Source of the DNA: Geobacter sp.
GTDB lineage: Bacteria > Desulfobacterota > Desulfuromonadia > Geobacterales > Pseudopelobacteraceae
Assembly (NCBI GenBank): GCA_027346925.1
Contig: DAIERH010000098.1
Location: 1-8,073, forward strand
Length of the DNA: 8,073 bases
Direction: 5' to 3'
In this document: piece by piece, positions 1 to 5,648 of the stretch
Position numbering within the stretch: position 1 is the first letter of the stretch
Layout: every line of letters starts with the position of its first letter
Notes under the pieces: generated by a model
The model's input: the letters and a program-made list of their open reading frames with translations, nothing else
Told to the model about the DNA's origin: nothing
Database searches by the model: none
Position numbers and translations under genes: made by a program

Positions 1-88
1 TTGGCATGTTTCCCTGGATTTCCAACAAGGCGTAGTTTACCCGACAATGGCGGCATGGGGCGTCACGGGCGGCGATGGACTCCGGCAT
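1..88 (-). CDS. Possible partial hypothetical protein (N-terminus only)
   Basis: A minus-strand reading frame opens with ATG at 88 and stays open for 29 codons to the window edge. The peptide begins MPESIAARDAPCRHCRVNYA, with a CxxC pair at residues 12 and 15 that could be half of a zinc ribbon or a redox/metal site. About three quarters of its codons end in G or C, which fits the neighbouring genes. It starts 48 bases beyond the dut stop on the same strand, so it could follow dut in an operon. The ribosome binding site is weak (GAG about 7 bases upstream). A small inverted repeat (ATGCC/GGCAT, 99-113) lies just upstream of the start. Only 29 residues are visible, so no family can be named and the call may be wrong. 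Confidence 0.35.
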   Translation of the reverse strand, partial: MPESIAARDAPCRHCRVNYALLEIQGNMP

Positions 89-136
89 TTCGCTCGATAT
101 GCCGTTCAGGCATCACTTGGATGCAGAGGATTTTGA

Positions 137-601
137 TTAGTGTTTCCCCGTATGCCCGAACCCGCCCGCGCCCCGGGCGCTCTCTTGGCTGAACTCATCC
201 ACCAACTCCAGCGTGGCCTGGACCACGGGCACGAACATCATCTGGCAGATGCGCTCTCCCGGCTCGATGGTGTACGCCCCATGACCCCGGTTGTGGATAC
301 CGATACCGATCTCGCCCTGGTAGTCCGAATCGATCACCCCGATGGTGTTGGCCAATACGATGCCGTGCTTGATCCCCAGGCCCGAGCGCGGCACGATCAG
401 GGCCACCAGGCCGGGGTCGTGGATGCTGATGGCGATGCCGCTGGGCACCAGCACGGTCTCACCCGGTTGTACGGTCAGGGGCACGGCCAGGCAGGCGCGC
501 AGGTCCATGGCCGCCGCCCCGTGGGTGGCGTAGCTCGGGAGCGGGATGGTTGCCCCCATGAGCGGATTCATGATTTTGGTTTCAATTTTGTGCCTGTTCA
601 T
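137..601 (-). CDS. dut: Deoxyuridine 5'-triphosphate nucleotidohydrolase (dUTPase)
   Basis: Hydrolyses dUTP to dUMP and pyrophosphate in the cytoplasm. This keeps uracil out of DNA and supplies dUMP for thymidylate synthesis. The protein has 154 residues, close to the 152 of the E. coli enzyme, and all five trimeric dUTPase motifs are present: AMDLRA (31-36), PRSGLG (71-76), GVIDSDYQGEI (88-98, with the likely catalytic Asp91), PGERICQM (114-121) and the C-terminal glycine-rich lid RGAGGFGHTG (143-152, with Phe148 expected to stack on the base). I chose the ATG at 601 because KIETKIMNP then aligns with the E. coli N-terminus (KIDVKILDP). The frame stays open 26 codons further upstream, but that extension has no counterpart in the family. 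The gene is divergent from the aminopeptidase. The family call is very secure; the start is fairly secure, as the ribosome binding site is weak. Confidence 0.97.
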   Translation of the reverse strand: MNRHKIETKIMNPLMGATIPLPSYATHGAAAMDLRACLAVPLTVQPGETVLVPSGIAISIHDPGLVALIVPRSGLGIKHGIVLANTIGVIDSDYQGEIGIGIHNRGHGAYTIEPGERICQMMFVPVVQATLELVDEFSQESARGAGGFGHTGKH

Positions 602-646
602 GTAAATTTTCGCTCTTGTAATGGAGATGGTAAAACGATGGGCCGC

Positions 647-674
647 AGGATAGCAGAGATGTGACAAAGGCCAA
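647..674 (-). promoter_or_regulatory. Candidate sigma70 promoter for dut
   Basis: Read on the minus strand, TTGGCC (669-674) and TATCCT (647-652) are separated by 16 bases, with the -10 box about 45 bases upstream of the dut ATG. Each box matches the consensus at four of six positions. Placement and spacing are reasonable, but such matches arise often by chance. Confidence 0.28.
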
Positions 675-710
675 ACCATAAAAGTTATCCGGCATCGAAA
701 AATAGCCGCG

Positions 711-790
711 GACCCCCTCCCCCGCCCCTTAAGCTAAGGGGAGGAGCTTTTCTGTTCCCCCTCTTAAAATAAGAGGGGGGCAGGGGGAGT
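711..790. repeat. C/G-rich palindromic intergenic repeat
   Basis: The divergent dut/aminopeptidase gap contains two perfect hairpins side by side. The first pairs CCCCTTA (725-731) with TAAGGGG (735-741) around a 3-base loop. The second pairs ten bases (757-766 with 770-779) around AAA. The outer arms also pair: CCCCCT (713-718) with AGGGGG (782-787), and CCCCC (719-723) with GGGGG (776-780), leaving C781 bulged. The unit can therefore fold as two small hairpins or as one long interrupted stem. Neither hairpin has an immediate T-run, so simple intrinsic termination is unlikely. The style recalls the palindromic C-rich intergenic repeats found many times in Geobacter-type genomes. That this copy belongs to such a family is an inference, since only one copy is visible here. 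Confidence 0.7.
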
Positions 791-826
791 TATGAGTTTT
801 TACATAGAACCTGAAAGGACAATCCC

Positions 827-1939
827 ATGAAAGACCCCCGCATCAGCCAGCTTGCCGAGATCCTGGTGGATTACTCCACCCGGGTTAAAAAGGGCGACGT
901 GGTACTGATCTCGGCCGCCGGCCTGGAGGCCATGCCGCTGGTGAAGGAGCTGTACGCCCTCTGCCTGAAGCGCGGCGCGAAATACGTGGAGTACTCCTTC
1001 TCCGTGCCCGAGATCGACCGCAACCTGTACAACCTGGCCAACAAGCAGCAATTGGAGTACTTTCCACAGCACAAGCTGGACTTCTACAAGCAGTTGACCG
1101 TGTATATCGGCATCAGCGCGGGGGACAACTCCATGGTCATGGCCAATGCCCGCCAGGAGGCGATGGTGGCCTACCAGAAGCTGACCAAGCCGCTGGTGGA
1201 TCAGCGGGTCAAGCACACCCGCTGGATGGTGACGCGGTACCCGACCCATGCCGCGGCCCAGGAGGCCCGCATGAGCCTGGACGAGTACGAGGATTACCTG
1301 TTCTCGGCCTGCTGCATCGACTGGAAGGCGGAGTCGAAAAAGCAGGAGAAGCTGAAGAAGCTGATGGACAAGACGAAGAAGGTGCGCATCGTGGCCCGGG
1401 ACACGGACCTGCGTTTCAGCATCGAGGGGCTGCCGGGGATCAAATGCGACGGCCGCTTCAACATGCCGGACGGCGAGGTCTTCACCGCGCCGGTCAGGGA
1501 CTCGGTGCAGGGCTGCATCACCTACAACTGCCCCACCATCTACCAGGGCAAGGAATACAATGGCGTGCGCCTGGAGTTCACGGACGGCAGGATCGTCAAG
1601 GCCACGGCCGAGGCCGGCATGACCGGGCCGCTGAACAAGATCCTGGACACGGACGAGGGGGCGCGCTACATCGGCGAGTTCTCCCTGGGGATCAACCCCG
1701 GCATCCGCCAGCCCATGCGCAACATCCTATTCGACGAGAAGATCTTCGGCTCGATCCACTTCACCCCGGGCCAGGCGTACGACGAGTGCGACAACGGCAA
1801 CCGCTCCGCGGTGCACTGGGACATGGTGAAGATACTCACCGGAGACGGCGAGATCTATTTCGATGACGTCCTGATCCAGAAGAGCGGGAAATTTGTCCAC
1901 AAGGACCTGCTGGACCTGAATCCGGCAAAGGGGAGATAA
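827..1939 (+). CDS. M29-family aminopeptidase (AmpS/AmpT-like)
   Basis: A cytoplasmic metallo-aminopeptidase that removes N-terminal residues from peptides, as known for thermophilic aminopeptidase T and staphylococcal AmpS. The 370-residue length is slightly below that of characterised members (about 410). The two-metal ligand set can be read in order: Glu217 (in PDGEVFTAP), Glu284 (in GEFSLGINPGIR), His311 (in GSIHF), Tyr318, and His330 with Asp332 (in AVHWDMV). The N-terminal 180 residues form the family's alpha/beta domain and there is no signal peptide. The start is supported by AAGGA at 815-819, seven bases before the ATG. The next gene begins 8 bases after the stop and its likely ribosome binding site lies in this gene's last codons, so translation may be coupled. 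The family is secure. The exact peptide preference cannot be read from the sequence. Confidence 0.93.
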   Translation: MKDPRISQLAEILVDYSTRVKKGDVVLISAAGLEAMPLVKELYALCLKRGAKYVEYSFSVPEIDRNLYNLANKQQLEYFPQHKLDFYKQLTVYIGISAGDNSMVMANARQEAMVAYQKLTKPLVDQRVKHTRWMVTRYPTHAAAQEARMSLDEYEDYLFSACCIDWKAESKKQEKLKKLMDKTKKVRIVARDTDLRFSIEGLPGIKCDGRFNMPDGEVFTAPVRDSVQGCITYNCPTIYQGKEYNGVRLEFTDGRIVKATAEAGMTGPLNKILDTDEGARYIGEFSLGINPGIRQPMRNILFDEKIFGSIHFTPGQAYDECDNGNRSAVHWDMVKILTGDGEIYFDDVLIQKSGKFVHKDLLDLNPAKGR

Positions 1940-1947
1940 TCGCCGCA

Positions 1948-2451
1948 ATGACCGAGACTAAACAGCCCGAGATCGAGTTCGAGCACGACGATTTCGACTT
2001 CAGCGACATGGAGGAAGAGCTTCGGGTGGATGAACGCTGCCAGGCCCTGCTCAAGCGTTTCTACCTGCACCTGCAGGACAGCGGCTGCGAAACCCGGCAT
2101 GCCTCGGACCTGGCCTTCCGTGCCGATTACTTTCTGCGCGACTACCTGCTGGACTTTGCCCGCCAGAACGTGGTGCGGCCGCAACCGGGCATCGTGCGGC
2201 GCTTCGCGGCCACCTGGTTCATCACCCACACCCTCGACCCGGAGATGGCGGTGCTGGAGCGCCACCTGGAGGCAATCCGCCAGTTCTACCGCTTCCTGCA
2301 CAGCCAGCATCTGATCTCGGCCGAAGAGTTGGCCATGATCGAGGACGAGGCGGGCCAGGAGGCGTATTACCGTCAACGGATCAAGAGCTTTCTCGCCATA
2401 ACCGGAGACGGCTACATCGCCTGGGAGGCGGAATGTCCCCTCAGGGGCTGA
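1948..2451 (+). CDS. Hypothetical helical protein, integrase core-binding-like
   Basis: A 167-residue protein of unknown function. It opens with an acidic stretch (about residues 7-25, rich in Asp and Glu), followed by several amphipathic helices. Residues 33-125 (LLKRFYLHLQDSGC, then TWFITHTL, then LEAIRQFYRFLHSQHLIS) have the rhythm of the SAM-like N-terminal core-binding domain of tyrosine recombinases. No catalytic domain with the Arg-His-Arg-Tyr residues follows, so it is not an integrase. The resemblance is by eye and could reflect only a shared helical fold. It starts 8 bases after the aminopeptidase stop, with GGGGAG (1930-1935) as the ribosome binding site, and ends 18 bases before the next small gene. 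GC-rich third positions and an intact frame indicate a real gene. No signal peptide or membrane segment is visible. Confidence 0.8.
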   Translation: MTETKQPEIEFEHDDFDFSDMEEELRVDERCQALLKRFYLHLQDSGCETRHASDLAFRADYFLRDYLLDFARQNVVRPQPGIVRRFAATWFITHTLDPEMAVLERHLEAIRQFYRFLHSQHLISAEELAMIEDEAGQEAYYRQRIKSFLAITGDGYIAWEAECPLRG

Positions 2452-2459
2452 TTTTTTTT
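2420..2459 (+). terminator. Weak terminator-like or attenuator hairpin
   Basis: CCTGGGAGG (2420-2428) can pair with CCCCTCAGG (2437-2445), giving eight pairs of nine including one G-T, over an 8-base loop. A smaller alternative is CCCC/GGGG around TCA (2437-2447). Eight T residues follow at 2452-2459, several bases after the stem rather than directly against it. The structure overlaps the stop of the upstream gene and lies just before the ribosome binding site of the next one. Partial termination between the two small genes is possible, but the stem-to-T spacing makes this uncertain. Confidence 0.3.
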
Positions 2460-2469
2460 CAGAGGCGGG

Positions 2470-2880
2470 ATGGGTGCGATGGCATGTAAGGCATTGAAAC
2501 AGATCACGGTGACGATCCTGGACCAAGAGCATGTCCGCCGGGACTGGTGGTTCGACTTTGACGGCGAGGTGTTTCAACGCTTCTTCGCAGACTTGACGCG
2601 GGAGATGCGGAGGCTGGGGGTTGGGCTGAAGCAGGTGCGTAACCGGGAGATCGCGATCCGGATCGCCAGCTATGCCGATCTGCTCAACGTGGTCAAGATC
2701 TCTTCACCCGATGACGGCCACAGCAACCAGTGCGTCGGCCATATCATAGGCCAAAGCGAACACCTGGACATCATGGAGGATATCAGCGACGCGGTGCGAC
2801 GGATCGCCTTTGCGCCCGAGACCATCGCCCCGGCCGGCGAGTTCCGCAAGGTGTGCCACAACTGCGGTTGCGGCTGTTAA
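2470..2880 (+). CDS. Hypothetical protein with C-terminal cysteine cluster
   Basis: A 136-residue protein I do not recognise. Residues 10-75 look like mixed strands and helices with two neighbouring tryptophans (26-27). The middle carries SSPDDGHSNQC (79-89), and residues 99-115 look like a helix. The most distinctive part is the last eight residues, CHNCGCGC, which place Cys129, Cys132, Cys134 and Cys136 together with His130. This could bind a metal or an iron-sulfur cluster, or could be redox-active. The proposed ATG has AGAGG (2461-2465) four bases upstream. A second in-frame ATG at 2479 is possible and would remove only three residues. Short spacing to both neighbours (18 and 27 bases) suggests co-transcription with the helical protein and the DUF815 ATPase. 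No membrane segment or signal peptide is visible. Confidence 0.78.
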   Translation: MGAMACKALKQITVTILDQEHVRRDWWFDFDGEVFQRFFADLTREMRRLGVGLKQVRNREIAIRIASYADLLNVVKISSPDDGHSNQCVGHIIGQSEHLDIMEDISDAVRRIAFAPETIAPAGEFRKVCHNCGCGC

Positions 2881-2907
2881 TCAAATAAACACTTTTCAGG
2901 TTGAATT

Positions 2908-3822
2908 ATGCATGATTCCGTAAACAAACTTGATGTTTTGCTTGAAAAGATAGGGCGCGCGCTGGACAGGCTGGCGCCGGAAAGCGTTCCTTTTCCCGAC
3001 TTCCAAAACTATCTGGCCTTTCGTTGGGAACGCTCGGGGGAGTCGGGCCGGCTGGCGCCGGTCAGCCACCCGCACCTGTTCGACCTGGACCAGTTGGTGG
3101 GGATCGACGATATCCGTGACGAGGTGATCCGCAATACCACCCAGTTCGTCCGGGGGTTGCCGGCCAACAACGTGCTCCTCTGGGGCGAGCGGGGCTGCGG
3201 CAAGTCGTCCCTGGTCAAGGGGCTGCTCGGGCCGTTTGCAGCGCAGGGGCTGCGGGTCATCGAACTGAAGCGCTGGGACATCATGTCCCTGCCGCAGATA
3301 ACGACCGTGCTGCGGGAGGCCCCCTTTCGTTTCATCCTGTTCTGCGACGACCTCTCCTTTGATGAGGGGGAGGGAGATTTCCGCGCCCTCAAGACCCTGC
3401 TGGACGGCGATATCGAGGAGCGGCCGGCCAATGTGCTGATCTACGCCACCTCCAACCGCCGCCACCTGCTGCCTGAACGGGTCAGGGACACCCGGGGCGA
3501 CGACGAGATCCATCCCGAGGAGGCGGTGGGGGAGAAGCTGGCCCTGTCGGACCGTTTCGGCCTGACGCTCGGGTTCTACAGCCTTGACCAGGACGAGTAC
3601 CTGGCAGTGGTGCGGCACTACGCCAGCCAGCGCAATCTTGATGTAACCGACGAAGTGCTGCGCGACAAGGCATTGAAATGGGCCATGTCTACCGCCCGGC
3701 GCAGCGGCCGTTCGGCGCGGCAGTTCATCGACGATCTGGAGGGGCGGCTCGGACTGCTGAGGGGAAAACGGACAAGAAAGCCGCGCCATGAAAGCCGGAG
3801 GGATATGGAGCCCTTGAAATAA
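2908..3822 (+). CDS. DUF815-family AAA+ ATPase
   Basis: A 304-residue P-loop ATPase of the DUF815 type, which is widespread in bacteria and mostly uncharacterised. The order of parts is a helical N-terminus (1-55); the segment LDQLVGIDDIRDEVIRNT (60-77), typical of the entry to an AAA+ module; Walker A GERGCGKS (93-100); Walker B FILFCDDLSF (142-151, Asp147/Asp148); a sensor-1-like YATSNRRHLLP (179-189); SDRFGL (214-219), whose Arg216 could act as arginine finger; and a C-terminal helical lid with RSGRSARQF (265-273), possibly sensor 2. The last 20 residues are very basic and probably disordered. The protein is soluble and would hydrolyse ATP to remodel an unknown partner. CAGG lies seven bases before the ATG. 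The gene is 27 bases downstream of the cysteine-tailed gene, so it may share its transcript. The family is secure and the role is not known. Confidence 0.9.
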   Translation: MHDSVNKLDVLLEKIGRALDRLAPESVPFPDFQNYLAFRWERSGESGRLAPVSHPHLFDLDQLVGIDDIRDEVIRNTTQFVRGLPANNVLLWGERGCGKSSLVKGLLGPFAAQGLRVIELKRWDIMSLPQITTVLREAPFRFILFCDDLSFDEGEGDFRALKTLLDGDIEERPANVLIYATSNRRHLLPERVRDTRGDDEIHPEEAVGEKLALSDRFGLTLGFYSLDQDEYLAVVRHYASQRNLDVTDEVLRDKALKWAMSTARRSGRSARQFIDDLEGRLGLLRGKRTRKPRHESRRDMEPLK

Positions 3823-3830
3823 CTGGCCTT

Positions 3831-3857
3831 TTGACATGTTGTCCTGTATTTTATACC
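3831..3857 (+). promoter_or_regulatory. Candidate sigma70 promoter for the HDOD-glycan operon
   Basis: A perfect -35 box TTGACA (3831-3836) is followed 15 bases later by TATACC (3852-3857), which matches four of six -10 positions. The 15-base spacer is shorter than the ideal 17. It sits in the only gap of note in this part (80 bases), upstream of a strong ribosome binding site, where a promoter for the five-gene operon would be expected. Confidence 0.45.
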
Positions 3858-3902
3858 GAGTTGGTCCGCTGTCACCTGACTGCACCGAAGGAGAAATAGA
3901 CG

Positions 3903-4742
3903 ATGGCTTTTGCCGAGATCCCGGAAACCGTCAGAAAACTGCTCGCCTCCCAGCCCATTGAACTGCCCATCTTTCATCCGGTTGCCCTCAAGCTGCAACA
4001 GATGCTCTCCAATTACGATTTTACCGTTGACGAGGTCGCCCACGTCGCCAACGAGGATATGTCCCTGGCCAGCCAGATGCTCAAGATGGCCAACTCCCCC
4101 ATGTACATGGGCAGGACCAAGGTGGCGACCATCAAGGAGGCGGTGATCCGCCTGGGCGCCCAGCAGGTGATCAATATCGCCATCGCCGCCTCCCAGGCGG
4201 CCACCCATGAATCGGCCAATCCGGCCCTGGACCGCTACATGAAGGCGCTCTGGGCGCACAGTCACGGCGCCGCCCTTGGCGCCCGCTGGCTGGCGCTCAA
4301 TTGCGGCATGCGCGGCGTTGCCGATGAGAACTACCTGGCGGCCCTGCTGCACGACGTGGGCAAGCTCTATCTGCTCAAGGCCATCGAGCGGCTCGTCAAT
4401 GCCGGCGTGATCAGCTCCATGTTCGACGAGGAACTGGTGATGGAGATCTTCGAGGCCATGCATGTGGAGCAGGGGTATCGGCTGATGCAGCACTGGAATT
4501 TTCCTGCCATGTACTGCGATGTGATCAAGTTCCACCACGAGGAGGAATGGGATACGGTAAACAAGATGCTGGCCATTGTCCGTTTCGTCAACATGGCCTG
4601 TCATCGCGTTGGCCTGGGGCTCAAGCATGAACCGGACCTGGCGTTGATCAGCACCCAGGAGGCCGAAATTCTTGATATCGGCGATTTTCAGATCGCCGAA
4701 CTGTTGCTGTTGCTGGAAGAAACCAAGGATATGGAAATCTAG
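3903..4742 (+). CDS. HDOD-domain signalling protein
   Basis: A 279-residue single-domain HDOD protein, a relative of HD/HD-GYP phosphohydrolases usually involved in signalling rather than catalysis. The N-terminal half has the family landmarks LPIFHPVALKLQQML (21-35), VANEDMSLASQMLKMANSP (48-66) and the IKEAVIRLGAQQVIN segment (77-91). The C-terminal half keeps several HD-type residues: His119, His150-Asp151 in ALLHDVGKL, His187 and His211/His212. However, FVNMA (228-232) stands where hydrolases usually have the last Asp, so metal-dependent activity is doubtful. No receiver or output domain is fused. The start is supported by AAGGAG (3888-3893), nine bases before the ATG. It is the first gene of the glycan operon, and its TAG stop is followed immediately by the GTG of the prenyltransferase. 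Membership is secure. The partner or signal is unknown. Confidence 0.93.
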   Translation: MAFAEIPETVRKLLASQPIELPIFHPVALKLQQMLSNYDFTVDEVAHVANEDMSLASQMLKMANSPMYMGRTKVATIKEAVIRLGAQQVINIAIAASQAATHESANPALDRYMKALWAHSHGAALGARWLALNCGMRGVADENYLAALLHDVGKLYLLKAIERLVNAGVISSMFDEELVMEIFEAMHVEQGYRLMQHWNFPAMYCDVIKFHHEEEWDTVNKMLAIVRFVNMACHRVGLGLKHEPDLALISTQEAEILDIGDFQIAELLLLLEETKDMEI

Positions 4743-5648
4743 GTGCGTGGCGGGGCAGGGATGCCTGCCCGCGCACCCCTTCATGAGGTCCGCGCCGGTC
4801 CCGTGCCCTACTTAACACTACTGCGGCCGCTCCAGTGGCTGAAAAACCTGATGATCTTCTTCCCCCCCTTCCTGGGAGGGTCGCTCTTCCTTCCCGGCAT
4901 GGCCGTACGGGGGGGGCTGCCGTTCTTCTCCTTTTGCATGGCATCCAGCGCCACCTATATCCTCAACGACATCCATGACCGGGAAAACGACCGTCATCAT
5001 CCCGACAAAAAGGGCCGCCCCCTTCCCTCGGGCAGGATCTCCATCGCAGGGGCCTCCCTCCTGGCCATTGTACTGGCCTGTTCCGCCGTCATGATCGCCC
5101 GGACGGTATCCGGCGCCTTTCTCCTGTGCCTGTCCGTCTATCTGGTCGTTTCAATCGCATACTCCGTCTATCTCAAGGATCACCCCCTGATCGACATCTT
5201 CTGCATCTCTGCGGGGTTCCTGATCAGACTCCAGGCGGGTGGCGCGGCATTTGGCATAGCCATTTCCGAATGGCTGTTCCTGAGCGTCTTTCTGCTGTCG
5301 ATCTTCCTCAGCACCGGTAAGCGTCTTGGCGAGAAGAACCGGCTCGGCGCAACGGCCGCCAGTCACCGCAAGGCCCTCGTTGCGTATCCCGAGGGTTTTC
5401 TCCAGGGAACCATGTATATGACCGGCAGCGCCGTGCTGGTGACCTATACCATGTATGTGATCGCGCGGCACTCGGCTCTCCTGGTCTATTCCGTTCCGCT
5501 CTGCTGTTTCGGGCTGCTGCGGTACATACTCAGGGTGCAGTCCGGCAGGGGAGGCGACCCGACCGAGTCGTTGCTCAGGGATATGCCCCTCTTTATCGTA
5601 GGGGTTGTCTGGGTGGCGATGGTGGGGTGGGGGATATACGGGCAATGA
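4743..5648 (+). CDS. UbiA-family prenyltransferase, decaprenyl-phosphate phosphoribosyltransferase-like
   Basis: An inner-membrane prenyltransferase. The related mycobacterial enzyme (Rv3806c) transfers phosphoribose from PRPP to decaprenyl phosphate, the first step to the arabinofuranose donor; here the lipid is probably another polyprenyl phosphate. Visible signs are the opening LLRPLQWLKN (26-35), the first aspartate motif NDIHDRENDRHHPDKKGRP (75-93; Asp76, Asp79, Asp83), then YSVYLKDHPLIDIF (140-153), and about eight or nine hydrophobic segments over 301 residues. A short KD-P-ID second motif rather than the quinone-type one favours the phosphoribosyl branch. The start is uncertain. GTG at 4743 directly abuts the HDOD stop with a weak GGA site. 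In-frame ATG at 4761 and GTG at 4803 are alternatives, and the last would start just before the conserved YLTLLRP. It ends with a 4-base overlap with the next gene. Confidence 0.87.
   Translation: MRGGAGMPARAPLHEVRAGPVPYLTLLRPLQWLKNLMIFFPPFLGGSLFLPGMAVRGGLPFFSFCMASSATYILNDIHDRENDRHHPDKKGRPLPSGRISIAGASLLAIVLACSAVMIARTVSGAFLLCLSVYLVVSIAYSVYLKDHPLIDIFCISAGFLIRLQAGGAAFGIAISEWLFLSVFLLSIFLSTGKRLGEKNRLGATAASHRKALVAYPEGFLQGTMYMTGSAVLVTYTMYVIARHSALLVYSVPLCCFGLLRYILRVQSGRGGDPTESLLRDMPLFIVGVVWVAMVGWGIYGQ

Noticed and set aside
140..664. Plus-strand open frame opposite dut
   Set aside because: Low-complexity His/Gly/Asp-rich peptide opposite an unmistakable dUTPase.
757..800. Intrinsic terminator at the second hairpin of the intergenic repeat
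   Set aside because: The perfect stem is followed by GCAGGGGGAG rather than T residues, and the short T-run at 796-801 is about 16 bases away. No plus-strand gene ends just upstream.
1948..2451. Remnant of a phage or integron integrase
   Set aside because: No catalytic recombinase domain, no flanking attachment repeats, no tRNA and no other mobile genes in the window, so only a fold resemblance is claimed.
1855..2577. Minus-strand open frame of 240 codons
   Set aside because: Overlaps the first small hypothetical gene, which has a better start, ribosome binding site and operon context on the plus strand. No domain is seen in the antisense peptide.
2896..3885. Minus-strand open frame of 329 codons
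   Set aside because: Antisense to the DUF815 ATPase, which has complete Walker motifs on the plus strand. The antisense peptide shows no domain.
3618..4784. Minus-strand open frame of 388 codons
   Set aside because: It lies antisense to the clear HDOD gene and the end of the DUF815 gene. The peptide is rich in His, Gln, Leu and Gly with no recognisable domain, as expected from antisense frames of GC-rich genes.
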